Source: Streptomyces rhizosphaerihabitans (lineage in GTDB: Bacteria > Actinomycetota > Actinomycetes > Streptomycetales > Streptomycetaceae). Taken from it: a DNA stretch of 64,000 nucleotides. Below, piece by piece: positions 44,030 to 51,900 of the stretch. Every line of letters begins with the position of its first letter. Position 1 is the stretch's first letter. A program made the position numbers and the translations under genes. Where the stretch lies: assembly GCF_025399795.1 (NCBI RefSeq), contig NZ_JAODTZ010000021.1, forward strand, positions 62,001-126,000, written 5' to 3'. The notes under the pieces were generated by a model. It was not told the DNA's origin. It saw only the letters and a program-made list of their open reading frames with translations, and searched no databases.

Positions 44030-45763
44030 TCAGCCCGGTCGTACGACGCTGTGGATGGCTGCCTGTCCGACGTAGTTGATCGACTCCTCGGTGATCCGCG
44101 CTCCGGGACTCGGGGCATGGATCATCTTGCCGTCACCGACGTAGATACCGACGTGGCTCACGTTGGCGTGGAAGAAGACCAGGTCACCCGGCTGGATGCC
44201 GGTGAGGGAGACCGCCGGGCCGACCCCCGCCTGGTCGGGCGTCGCGCGGGGGAGCATGACCCCGGCACTCTTCCACGCCGCCTGGGTGAGACCGGAGGGG
44301 TCGTAGGAACCGGGTCCGGACGCCCCCCACACGCACGGCCTGCCGACCTGCGCGCGGGCGAAGGCGACCGCCTCCCCGGCCCTGCTGTCGTATCCGACGA
44401 CCGGCGGGGCTGCGGCGACCGGCGGGGCTGCGGCAGCGACGAGGCTGTCGATGCTGAACCCCGGATTCGTGTCGACGGTCCCGGGAGCGGCGGGCCACAC
44501 CTGCTCTTTACCGGTCCGCAACGACTGCCGCCAGGCGTCGTCGACCGGCGGGGGCGCGGGCTCGTACGCGGAGGCCGGAGGCGCGGGCTCGTACGCGGGC
44601 GGCATGGGGGCCGACTCATACGCGGGCGGCATGGGGGCCGACTGGTACGCGGTGGGCCGGGGGGCCGACTCGTACGCGAGCGGCAGGAGCACCGAACTGT
44701 ACTCGGGCGGCGGGGGCGCCGGCTCGTACGAGGTGGGCAGCGGCGCCGACTCGTAGGCAAGCGGCAGAAGCACCGACCTGTACTCAGGGGGCGAAGGCGT
44801 CGGCTCGTAGGAAGTAGGCACGGGCGCCGGCTGGAACGAAGGGGGCACCGGGGCCGACTCGAAGGCAGGGGGCATGGGCCCCGTCCAGAACGCGGCGGAC
44901 TGGGGCGCCGGCGCGTACGAGGTGGCTTGGGGCGCCGACGCGTACGAGGTGGCCTGGGGGGCCGACTGGAACGCGGCGGGCTGGGGCGCCGACTGGAACA
45001 CCGCGGGCTGAGGCGCGGGCTGGAACGAGGGGAGCCGGGGTTCCTCCACCGGCCGGTACTCGACCGCCGGGGCCTGTACGGCCGGCATGCTCTGCCGCGC
45101 CGTGTGTCGCGACAGCAGCTCCTGTGCGGCGGCCAGCTTGCGCCGCGCCGTGTCCTTCTTGAGGTGCAGCGAGGACTTCTGCGACGCGGCCGCCGGAGCG
45201 GGCGCCGCGGGAAGGCTCGCGCGGGCGGCAGTCTCGGGTGCCGGTGCAGCCGGGGCACGCCCGGCCGTCATCTCGGCCACCGGTCCCGCGGTCAGTTCAA
45301 GGACGGGGCGCGCGGTCAGTTCCGGAGTCGGACCCGCGGTCAGCTCTCGTACCGGTGCCGCCGTCAACTCGGCCACGGGCCGGCCGGCTTGCTCCAGTTG
45401 ATACACCGTCGGGAGCTCCGCGGGGAGCTCCTTCGGACGTCTCGCACCCTCCGTCGGACGGCCGTCTTCCCTGCCACGGTCCGGCTGTCTGTCGGCCGGC
45501 AATACGGCCGGGGCCGAGGGCCCGAAACGGGAGCGCGCTCCGTCGAACCACTGCCGCATCAGGGCTTCCTGAGCGGGATCGACATCGCCACGTCCTTGGT
45601 CGGCACGTCCTTGGCCGACGGCGCGCCGGTCGGACGTGCGGGTGGAGTTCGCCAGGGCGCGGGTCGCGTTGAAGTTACCGGTGGCGTTCTCCGCCTGGTC
45701 GTAGAGGGACGAGAGCCGTCGGCGGACTTCTTCGCCGCTGGGCGGGGTGCGTTCCGGCGCCAT
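44030..45763 (-). CDS. NlpC/P60-fold protein lacking the catalytic cysteine, under c-di-AMP leader
   Basis: 577 residues. No signal peptide is visible (MAPERTPPSGEEVRRRLSSLYDQAENATGNFNATRA). A long low-complexity middle of P.SYEPAP/PPAYESAP-type repeats (about 230-430) leads to a C-terminal NlpC/P60 domain: AVAFARAQVGRPCVWGASGPGSYDPSGLTQAAW, LQPGDLVFF-like IQPGDLVFFHANVSHVGIYVGDGKMIHAPSPG. The motif normally DCSGL reads DPSGL (codon CCC at 44297-44299, residue 489), so the nucleophilic Cys is missing while the His (SHVGIYVG) stays. This suggests a non-hydrolytic wall-binding or regulatory protein. RBS GGAAGGAG lies nine bases before ATG, downstream of a ydaO-type riboswitch. Confidence 0.88.
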   Translation of the reverse strand: MAPERTPPSGEEVRRRLSSLYDQAENATGNFNATRALANSTRTSDRRAVGQGRADQGRGDVDPAQEALMRQWFDGARSRFGPSAPAVLPADRQPDRGREDGRPTEGARRPKELPAELPTVYQLEQAGRPVAELTAAPVRELTAGPTPELTARPVLELTAGPVAEMTAGRAPAAPAPETAARASLPAAPAPAAASQKSSLHLKKDTARRKLAAAQELLSRHTARQSMPAVQAPAVEYRPVEEPRLPSFQPAPQPAVFQSAPQPAAFQSAPQATSYASAPQATSYAPAPQSAAFWTGPMPPAFESAPVPPSFQPAPVPTSYEPTPSPPEYRSVLLPLAYESAPLPTSYEPAPPPPEYSSVLLPLAYESAPRPTAYQSAPMPPAYESAPMPPAYEPAPPASAYEPAPPPVDDAWRQSLRTGKEQVWPAAPGTVDTNPGFSIDSLVAAAAPPVAAAPPVVGYDSRAGEAVAFARAQVGRPCVWGASGPGSYDPSGLTQAAWKSAGVMLPRATPDQAGVGPAVSLTGIQPGDLVFFHANVSHVGIYVGDGKMIHAPSPGARITEESINYVGQAAIHSVVRPG

Positions 45764-45783
45764 GGAGTGGTGCTCCTTCCGTC

Positions 45784-45940
45784 GTCCGCCTACCGGGTTA
45801 GCTGTCGGGTTCGGGCGGACGGTTCCGGAAGGTATGCCCTACGACCCCTGCCTGGTAAGGCAGTTGGGTCGATTCACCCCAAGTTCGGTGGGTCCCCGGC
45901 TCCAGCTGCCACGAGGGCAGGCCGGACTCGGCGGAGGCCG
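45784..45940 (-). ncRNA. ydaO-yuaA type c-di-AMP riboswitch
   Basis: The leader of the NlpC/P60-fold gene carries the hallmark blocks of this riboswitch in order (minus strand): P1 strand CTCCGCC, GCCGGGGACCCACCGA, TTGGGGTGAATCG, GGCAGGGGTCGTAGGG, then GAACCCGACAGCTAACCC and GGTAGGCGGA closing P1. In Streptomyces this class is known to sit before rpf and NlpC/P60 wall-hydrolase genes and to turn expression off when c-di-AMP binds. The aptamer ends about 20 bases before the start codon region and its RBS. Confidence 0.88.
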
Positions 45941-46441
45941 CACCGCCCGGCGAGCTTCGCCGGAGGGAGTCGGGCGGCCTGGTCGCCAACTTAGCCATGT
46001 TGTGCACCCGATGTGAAGATCCAGGTCCCAGATGTCCGATACGTTTTCGTGACCTTCATCGCATTACCTCGCAGCGCAACGGTGAGGACACACCCCGTGC
46101 TCGAAACGGCGGCTGAGCATGCCTGTTGGGGCGAGGGAACCCACCGCCGCCCCGACCCGAACCCGGATGCCTGTCCCGCAGTCCGAACCAACTCGGTCCA
46201 GAACCCTGCCCGACCGGGCGCAGACCGACGGCCCCGGCCCGCGCTCGTACGCCCGGCCGTCTCGGACTTGTCGAAAGTGCGCGCAGAACCCGCTTTCCCC
46301 GACATCTCGTTCGACATCGACGGCGCCCGTTGTTCACACTCTGACCGGTTCTGGCCGAGCTGGCCGGATGACCGATGGGGACACGTCCCGGCCGTACCTT
46401 CGAGGCACGTCAGACCACGAGAGCGAGTCGAGGATCCCCAC
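45941..46441. other. Intergenic region upstream of the riboswitch gene
   Basis: About 500 bases without a convincing gene. It holds the promoter of the riboswitch transcript (the AT-richer stretch ATACGTTTTCGTGACCTTC near 46038-46056 is the best candidate region) and the leader of the small plus-strand gene at 46442. Open frames here have noise-like composition. Confidence 0.5.
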
Positions 46442-46672
46442 GTGCACGATGCGCCGATCTATGCCCAACTGATTTCCGAACGCGGCGACATACCGACGCT
46501 CGTACGGAGCGAAGCCCGTCGGCTGCAACGCGACTTCGAGTGGATCCTCAGCTGGGATCCGTCGACGGGCGCCCCGCTTCCCGCTTCCGCCGCGCGACTG
46601 GCGTCCGGCGCCCGCCGCCCCTTCTCCACCGGCCCCGACCCGGACGACCGGCTGGACTCACCCGGCCACTGA
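46442..46672 (+). CDS. Small hypothetical protein
   Basis: 76 residues from GTG 46442, with GAGGA seven bases upstream. VHDAPIYAQLISERGDIPTLVRSEARRLQRDFEWILSW looks like genuine protein (amphipathic helices) and the remainder is a disordered Pro/Ala/Asp tail. Similar small proteins occur in Streptomyces but no function is known to me. Confidence 0.6.
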   Translation: MHDAPIYAQLISERGDIPTLVRSEARRLQRDFEWILSWDPSTGAPLPASAARLASGARRPFSTGPDPDDRLDSPGH

Positions 46673-46751
46673 CGACGGGCTGGACCCGACCGGCGACGGA
46701 CGACCGCGGGAGTCGACCGGAGATCGACGACCGGCTGGACCCGACCGGCCG

Positions 46752-47480
46752 TCAGAGAACGTCGGGTTCGCCGCCCGGCCGTTCGACGGAGAGCAGGTCG
46801 GGCCCGGCGTCGATCCGGGACACCAGGTCGGCGACCGTCGCACCCGTCACCCGATGCCAGGTCCGCGCGCGTCGGAGCATCGCGTGGTCACCGCCCTCGA
46901 CCCGCACGGCGCTCGCGGAGGAGCCCGCCTCCGCGGCCCGGCGGACGAGGGCGAACGACTCCGCCGGGCCGGTGACCCGGTCACGGTCGCCGTGCAGCAC
47001 GATCACGCGCTTGTCCCGGAGGTGGGCGACCGGCTCGCCCTCCGGGCACCAGGGCGCGAGGGCCACCACGGCCCGGACCTGCGGCGCGGCCGCGGCACGC
47101 AGGGCGGCGCGACCGCCCATCGAGTGGCCCACGAGCACGACCGGCACCTCCCCCACCAGATCGGCGAGTTCGGCGAGCGCCCGCAGAACATCGGCGAGGG
47201 GGTCGGCGTCCGCACCGTTCCATCCTCGGTGGCGGTAACGCACCTGCCCGACGAACGTGTCCTCGTCCGGCAGGGCCCGCGCCACGGCACGCACGAAGGG
47301 CCGCATCCGCACGCCTGCGACATTCCACCGTCGCGACGGGGCCTTGCTGTCCGCGGTGCCCCCGTGCAGGATCAGGACGGCAGCGCGCGTCGGAACCGAA
47401 TCCGGACCGGCCGTGCGGCGCGGCATCAGCGCCGCGGGTGCGCCGGTCGCGTCGGGCCGGGACACATCATCGGCGGACAT
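46752..47480 (-). CDS. Alpha/beta hydrolase (dienelactone-hydrolase-like)
   Basis: 242 residues. Oxyanion region VLILHGGTADSKAPS, nucleophile elbow VLVGHSMGGRAALRAA near residue 120, acid in VIVLHGDRDRVTGP near 168, and His in VEGGDHAMLRRARTWHRV near 205 make a complete Ser-Asp-His set. Start at ATG 47480; an upstream ATG at 47498 is possible. No signal peptide. Substrate unknown. The IS200/IS605 element begins 100 bases upstream of its start and may have separated it from its promoter. Confidence 0.85.
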   Translation of the reverse strand: MSADDVSRPDATGAPAALMPRRTAGPDSVPTRAAVLILHGGTADSKAPSRRWNVAGVRMRPFVRAVARALPDEDTFVGQVRYRHRGWNGADADPLADVLRALAELADLVGEVPVVLVGHSMGGRAALRAAAAPQVRAVVALAPWCPEGEPVAHLRDKRVIVLHGDRDRVTGPAESFALVRRAAEAGSSASAVRVEGGDHAMLRRARTWHRVTGATVADLVSRIDAGPDLLSVERPGGEPDVL

Positions 47481-47580
47481 CCGCCCAGGGCCTCGCATGA
47501 CACCTCTTCACCTTCAGGGCTCTTCTCCACGCCCCGCACTCGACCGAGAGGAGGGATCGTTTCACGACCACTGGACATCC

Positions 47581-47760
47581 TTGACATCCTCCCCGGCCTA
47601 AAGGCCGGGGATTCCCGTCTGCACCCAACCGGTCGGCTGGCAGCTTCGGGTGGGTTCCTGCTTCTTCCGCACCGCGGTGCGGGTTGCGCGCTGTGCCGGC
47701 ACGAGTGCCGGTCTTACCTGCGCTCCACGGGCGTTTACGGTCTCCGCCTGTCCAGCGGCG
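47581..47760 (-). ncRNA. Predicted omega (right-end) guide RNA of the IS200/IS605 element
   Basis: The 3' end of tnpB runs into the terminal hairpin 47591-47610 (CCCCGGCC-TAAA-GGCCGGGG) and its stop codon lies inside that hairpin. In characterised elements this region is transcribed as the TnpB guide scaffold and the DNA just outside the element becomes the guide, here the reverse complement of about 47561-47580. Limits are approximate; based on family knowledge. Confidence 0.45.
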
Positions 47761-48869
47761 ACCTTCGATCCTTCGGTGCGGATGTTGCGGGCCGCATTGA
47801 CGTCGCGGTCGTGGACGGTGCCACAGCCGGTGCAGGTCCATTCCCGGACCGCCAGGGGCTTGGGGCCGTCCTTGACGCCGCAGGCGGAGCAGAGCTGCGA
47901 GGACGGGAAGAACCGGTCCACGCGGGTGAAGGTGCGCCCGTACCGGGCGGCCTTGTACTCCAGCATCCCGACGAATGCCGACCATCCGGCATCGTGCACG
48001 GACTTGGCCAGGCGTGTGCGGGCCAGGCCCTTCACCGACAGGTCCTCGACGTGCACCGCTTGGCTCTCGCGGATCAACGTCGTGGACAGCTTGTGGTGGA
48101 AGTCCCTGCGCGCGTCGGCGACCCGGGCGTGAGCCCGTGCGACCTTCACGACGGCCTTCCTGCGGTTCGCCGAGCCCTTGGTCTTGCGGCTCAGGTTCTG
48201 CTGCGCCTTGCGGAGCTTCTTCTCCGCGCGGCGGAAGAACTTCGGAGCGGTGATCTTGCGGCCGTCGGAGAGGACCGCGAAGTGTGTCAGCCCCAGATCG
48301 ATACCGACCTCACCCGTGGTCTGGGGCAGCACCTTGGATGTGTCCGTCTCGACGACGAAGCTCGCGAAATACCGGCCGGCCGCGTCTTTGACCACGGTCA
48401 CCGTGGACGGCGTCGAAGGAAGGCTGCGGGACCACTTCACCGTGACGTCGCCGATCTTCGGCAGGCGCAGCTTCCCGCCCGGCGTGATCGACCAACGGGC
48501 GTTCGCGGTGAAACGGACCGCCTGCCGCCTGTCCCGCCTCGACTTGAAGCGCGGGGCGCCCATGCGTGGGCGCTTGCCCTTCAGGCCGTCGAAGAAGTTC
48601 GTGTACGCGGCATCCAGGTCCCGAAGGGACTGCTGCAACACGACGGCGGACACCTCGCCCAGCCAGGCCCGCTCGGGCGTCTGCTTCGCGGCAGTGATGA
48701 GCTGCTTCGACAGGTCGCCCGACTTCGGGAACGGCAGACCGTCCCGGCGGGCGTCCTCCCGGGCCCTCAGCGCGTCGTTGTAGACCACCCGAGCGCAGCC
48801 GAACGCCCGGCTCAGCGCGATGCGCTGACCGGGGCCCGGCTCGATGCGGAAGGCATACCTGAGCTGCAC
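47598..48869 (-). CDS. tnpB: RNA-guided nuclease TnpB (IS605 OrfB)
   Basis: 423 residues from GTG 48869 (VQLRYAFRIEPGPGQRIALSRAFGCARVVYND). RuvC residues are present: Asp in VGIDLGLTHFAVLS near 188, Glu in HVEDLSVKGLAR near 274, Asp in DRDVNAARNI near 351; an intact zinc ribbon CSACG..CTGCG lies between them. The C-terminal ~60 residues are basic and low-complexity, the usual guide-RNA overlap. Everything needed for activity seems intact. Established knowledge: TnpB with its omega RNA cuts DNA beside a TAM and favours element retention. Confidence 0.93.
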   Translation of the reverse strand: MQLRYAFRIEPGPGQRIALSRAFGCARVVYNDALRAREDARRDGLPFPKSGDLSKQLITAAKQTPERAWLGEVSAVVLQQSLRDLDAAYTNFFDGLKGKRPRMGAPRFKSRRDRRQAVRFTANARWSITPGGKLRLPKIGDVTVKWSRSLPSTPSTVTVVKDAAGRYFASFVVETDTSKVLPQTTGEVGIDLGLTHFAVLSDGRKITAPKFFRRAEKKLRKAQQNLSRKTKGSANRRKAVVKVARAHARVADARRDFHHKLSTTLIRESQAVHVEDLSVKGLARTRLAKSVHDAGWSAFVGMLEYKAARYGRTFTRVDRFFPSSQLCSACGVKDGPKPLAVREWTCTGCGTVHDRDVNAARNIRTEGSKVAAGQAETVNARGAQVRPALVPAQRATRTAVRKKQEPTRSCQPTGWVQTGIPGL

Positions 48870-48903
48870 AGCCCAGACCGTACCAAGTTGTTCTGCGGCA
48901 GAA

Positions 48904-49385
48904 ATGCAGGACATCCGAACGGGCAGACACTGCGTTTTCGCCCTTCACGCCCACTTGGTCTTCGTGACGAAATACCGCCACAAGGTGTTCACCGACCATC
49001 ACCTGACCCGCCTCGAAGAGGCCATGCGCGCGGCGTGCGAGGACTTCGAGGTGGAGCTGGTCGAGCTCAACGGCGAGAGCAGTCACGTCCACCCCCTCGT
49101 GAACCTCCCGCCCAAAGTAGCCCTGTCCAAGCTCGTCCACAGCCTCAAGGGCGTCAGCTCCCGCAGGATGCGCCAGGAGTTCCCCGACCTCGTGCGGCAC
49201 CACTACCGGGCCAACAACTGTGGTCCGGTTCCTACTTCGCCGGATCCGTCGGCGGCACCCCACTGCCGATCGTCCGTCAGTACACCGAACAGCAAACCGT
49301 CCACTCCAGCCTGCCCGTCAGAGCACTTCTCAGAATCGCTTCACCCCCGGCCCAAAGGCCGGAGCACCGCAATTTGTCCCGGTAG
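48904..49385 (+). pseudogene. tnpA: Frameshifted Y1 transposase TnpA (IS200 type)
   Basis: The first frame encodes HAHLVFVTKYRHKVF, the HUH motif in SSHVHPLVNLPPK, KLVHSLKGVSSRRMRQEFPDL and HHYRAN, then loses homology at about 49215. The next frame continues with LWSGSYFAGSVGGTPLPIVRQYTEQQ, containing the expected catalytic Tyr in VRQYTEQQ. One deleted base (expected AAC AAG CTG, found AACAACTGTGG) separates HUH from Tyr, so the protein is dead unless frameshifting occurs. Confidence 0.85.
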
Positions 49386-49465
49386 CACCTTGCACGTCCT
49401 CGCGGTGGTGTGGCGGTGCCGGCCAGAGGAGCGGAACGGAGCGGGCGGGACGTCATGACCGGCCC

Positions 49466-49639
49466 CTACTCCGAGTCCTCGGGCCACGCGGGGCGGCCGT
49501 TGCGCCACGCCTGGTAGAGACGCCACAGGCGCGCGGCCCGCGGGCAGCGCCCCGACTCCCGTTGGCACGTGCGGCAACTGCCGACGTGACCGACGTACGC
49601 GGCCTCGGGGGCGTCCCGCCCCGGTTGCGGATTCGTCAT
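49466..49639 (-). CDS. Small CxxC protein
   Basis: 57 residues from ATG 49639: HVGSCRTCQRESGRCPRAARLWRLYQAWRNGRPAW has a CxxC and a third Cys after eight residues, resembling short zinc-binding or anti-sigma-like cysteine motifs (HVxxCxxC). RBS is only moderate (GAGGG close to the start). It lies at the left end of the IS200/IS605 element. Function unknown. Confidence 0.5.
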   Translation of the reverse strand: MTNPQPGRDAPEAAYVGHVGSCRTCQRESGRCPRAARLWRLYQAWRNGRPAWPEDSE

Positions 49640-49909
49640 GGCCCTCGGCACCCGTCGGCGCGACGTGCACGAGCGCATCGTCGCTTCTGATGCCGTACTT
49701 CCGGCCCGGGGGCAGCGGCGGATGCACCGGCCGAGGACCGATTCCCGCTTGCCGTCGCGACGTGCTCCCCGCGGTCGACGCACACCGGAGGATCGGACGA
49801 TCTGGTGATCAGACGAGCAGCACACTGCTGGATGCCTGCCACCGGATGGCAATCACCCGTTGCCGGTCACGAGTCGCGGGTCTCCAGTCCCTGATTCCCT
49901 GTACCGGCG

Positions 49910-50614
49910 TCAGTCGAGGATTTCGACCTCGTCCTCGGCCACCGCAGGGAACGGCTCGTCGAACTGGGGTCTGCGGACGGTCAGATGAGCCACCTCGAAG
50001 TCCATCTCGGTGGCCTCGGGGGGCGGCGGCGGGTGGTAGCGCCCCGCGCACACGGACAGGTTGACGATGAGATAGGCGTGCCAGGCTCTGCCCACCCCGC
50101 GCCGGTCGTCGAAGGCGCGGATTCCGTTGACCCACCACACGACGCGGCGTGCGCCGAACTCGACCACGAGGTCGACCCAGGCACCCGGCTGAACGGCCCG
50201 GTCACGGTAGTAGTGGTGGGCGACGCGTACATGGTTGGAGAGTTCCAGCAGGTCGGGGTTGTCGGGGTGGTATTCGAAGACGTCGATCTCCTGACCGCCG
50301 TCCCGCCACGTCCAGATGGCCGGCCAGGCGCCGGTCACCGTGGGCAGCCTGACCCGTGTCTCCAGCACATCTCCCGTGCGGAGCATGAACCCGTCCGTGC
50401 TGCCCTCCGTGGTGAGGAGGCCCGCGTTCCAGTCACCGTCCGGTCGCCGGGTGGCCCGGAAGCGACCCGCCCGGCAGTAGGCGGGGTCGCTCACCAGATG
50501 GTCGAGTTTGCCGTCGCCCGGATTGACCGGCCCGCCGTCGGGATAAGCCCAGGAGTGGCCCGCGACCCATTGACGAGTCGAGGCGAAATCCGCCGTGAAA
50601 ACGACATCGGACAC
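49910..50614 (-). CDS. Glycoside hydrolase family 16-like beta-glucanase
   Basis: 234 residues. The catalytic ExDxxE motif is EIDVFEY near residue 110, preceded by ETRVRLPTVTGAWPAIWTW and followed by the substrate strand WVDLVVEFGARRVVWWVNGIRAF and the final VNLSVCAGRYH, the normal GH16 order. No signal peptide is visible, unlike most secreted GH16 enzymes, so it may be cytoplasmic or its leader has been lost. Expected to act on beta-1,3(-1,4)-glucans; substrate not determined. Confidence 0.85.
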   Translation of the reverse strand: MSDVVFTADFASTRQWVAGHSWAYPDGGPVNPGDGKLDHLVSDPAYCRAGRFRATRRPDGDWNAGLLTTEGSTDGFMLRTGDVLETRVRLPTVTGAWPAIWTWRDGGQEIDVFEYHPDNPDLLELSNHVRVAHHYYRDRAVQPGAWVDLVVEFGARRVVWWVNGIRAFDDRRGVGRAWHAYLIVNLSVCAGRYHPPPPPEATEMDFEVAHLTVRRPQFDEPFPAVAEDEVEILD

Positions 50615-50826
50615 GCGGCGCTCCTCGATGACGGCGTTTCGCGTACGATCCAGGTTCTCCCCAAGGCACCTGCACCCACACCCCGTTCACCGCGACCCGC
50701 CACAAAACAACCCTTCGGGGTGAACCAGCCGCACTCCGGCATACCGTGCCATGTCTGCACCGGCTTACTTGCGCCCCGGCAGCCGCCCATGCGCTCGGCG
50801 CGCGTCAGACCGACGAAGGGGCGCTC

Positions 50827-50934
50827 ATGCCCCTTCCACCCACCACCACTCTCGAAATCCTCGCCGCCAGCGGTCGCACCGAGCGGATCCGCAACACCGC
50901 CCGGACCCGTCTGAAGCGGCAGAGCCGACGCTGA
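50827..50934 (+). CDS. Possible 35-residue basic peptide
   Basis: ATG 50827 is preceded by AAGGGGC about six bases upstream. The peptide PLPPTTTLEILAASGRTERIRNTARTRLKRQSRR looks like a helical, basic, possibly nucleic-acid-binding miniprotein, but its short length makes it uncertain. The rest of 50615-51119 holds no gene I can support. Confidence 0.3.
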   Translation: MPLPPTTTLEILAASGRTERIRNTARTRLKRQSRR

Positions 50935-51119
50935 CCCGCGCGTCACCTTCCACGCCGGCCGAACACGTCACCGGTCCACCGAATCGAAGGGCTCGTCGTG
51001 TCGGCGCCAACACGGGCCAGGAAACAGCAGCCGTGGTGCAGTCGGCTCAGCATGGTTTCGGTCTGGCCGACTGCCTGGCCGGGCGCCGCATCTCGGGTGC
51101 CCGGCCAGGCTCCGTCCGG

Positions 51120-51494
51120 CTACAGGTACGGGCGGGTGATCAATTCGATCGCGTGGCCGGCCGGGTCCTTGAAGTACACGCCCCGGCCTCCGTGCTCGTT
51201 GTTGATCTCGCCCGAGCGTCGCATCTGGGGATCGGCCCAGTGCTCGATGCCATGGCCGCAGAGCCGCCGGTACGCCCGATCGAACAGCTCGTCGTCGATC
51301 AGGAACGCGTAATGCTGCATCTGGATCTCCACCGGCGGCTCGGCGAACTGCAGCAACACACCATCGGGCAGCTGGATGTTGGTGAACGGGCCCCAGGAAG
51401 GCGCCTCCGGCAGCTCCAGCAGATCGCGGAAGAAGCGCGCCGACTCATGGCGGTCCTTGGAGGCGATGATGGTGTGGTTGAACGTGACGGTCAT
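51120..51494 (-). CDS. VOC-family (glyoxalase/bleomycin-resistance fold) protein
   Basis: 124 residues with the paired beta-alpha-beta-beta-beta modules: FNHTIIASKDRHESARFFRDLLELPEAP, VLLQFAEPPVEIQMQHYAFLIDDELFDRAYRRL, and GRGVYFKDPAGHAIELITRPYL. Metal-ligand positions His (NHT), His (QHYAF) and Glu (AIELIT) are visible. Family members include lyases, dioxygenases and drug-binding proteins; the substrate is unknown. An unusually structured leader precedes it. Confidence 0.85.
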   Translation of the reverse strand: MTVTFNHTIIASKDRHESARFFRDLLELPEAPSWGPFTNIQLPDGVLLQFAEPPVEIQMQHYAFLIDDELFDRAYRRLCGHGIEHWADPQMRRSGEINNEHGGRGVYFKDPAGHAIELITRPYL

Positions 51495-51503
51495 TCGGCT
51501 TAC

Positions 51504-51575
51504 CTCGGTATTGTTCGGCACGGAAGAAGGACTCGCGGTGCACTTGCACCGGGAGGTCCGCGTGCCGAACCGAGG
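51504..51575 (-). promoter_or_regulatory. Nested inverted repeats in the VOC gene leader
   Basis: GTTCGGCACG (51513-51522) pairs perfectly with CGTGCCGAAC (51561-51570); outside, CTCGG/CCGAG (51504-51508/51571-51575) extends it with a 4-base bulge; inside, CGGTGCA-CTTGCACCG forms another hairpin near 51536-51551. The structure ends 10 bases before the VOC start codon. It may be an RNA element or operator; no known class recognised. Confidence 0.45.
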
Positions 51576-51696
51576 GGATGCCTTCTGCGCCCCCGCTGCG
51601 TGATCAGCCCTCCACCGGATGGCCAATCCGTGTGTGGCGCAGCGCCGGTCCGGTGTTCACGTCGGTGACCCTACTCAATCCGACCGACCACGACAA

Positions 51697-51723
51697 TGTG
51701 CGGCTCTCGGGCTGAGCCGCACA
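51697..51723. terminator. Hairpin in the VOC/DinB intergenic region
   Basis: TGTGCGGCTC (51697-51706) and GAGCCGCACA (51714-51723) are a perfect 10-bp inverted repeat with a 7-base loop and no T-run. It could be a terminator or an operator of the divergent pair. The remaining ~400 bases between the two genes hold no gene. Confidence 0.4.
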
Positions 51724-51900
51724 CGAGGCAGTTACCTGGCCGCCCAGCATCGAAGTGGCCCAACAGGCTTACCCAGAGCTGGAGTTCACCGTGGGCCCTT
51801 GAGCCGGCGAACCGAGTTCGCTCGCCGGGTAGGAGGTCTGGTTCGCCGCGAGTGGTGGAAAGGGCGGTGGCCGGATCACGTGGGCGGCAGACTGGCCGCC

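Larger units (their letters stand above)
47581..49385. mobile_element. IS200/IS605-family element with divergent tnpA and tnpB
   Basis: The right end begins TTGACATCCTCCCCGGCC and contains a perfect 8-bp hairpin (47591-47610). The left end holds CCGGCC-caaa-GGCCGG (49347-49362). Between them tnpB reads leftward and a frameshifted tnpA reads rightward, their starts about 35 bases apart. The layout and subterminal hairpins fit IS605-type single-strand transposition. With tnpA broken the copy can move only in trans. Exact left boundary uncertain. Confidence 0.8.

Noticed and set aside
42845..45994. 1049-codon plus-strand frame across the PadR, hypothetical and NlpC/P60 genes
   Set aside because: It covers three genes with clear motifs in other frames; Gly/Arg-rich with repeats that mirror the PxYE repeats of the NlpC/P60 gene.
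46013..46441. N-terminal extension of the small protein at 46442
   Set aside because: The in-frame extension is noise-like and crosses the probable promoter of the riboswitch transcript; GTG 46442 has a good RBS.
49220..49690. 156-codon plus-strand frame after tnpA
   Set aside because: Arg-rich shadow overlapping the frameshifted tnpA tail and the small CxxC gene; no motifs.
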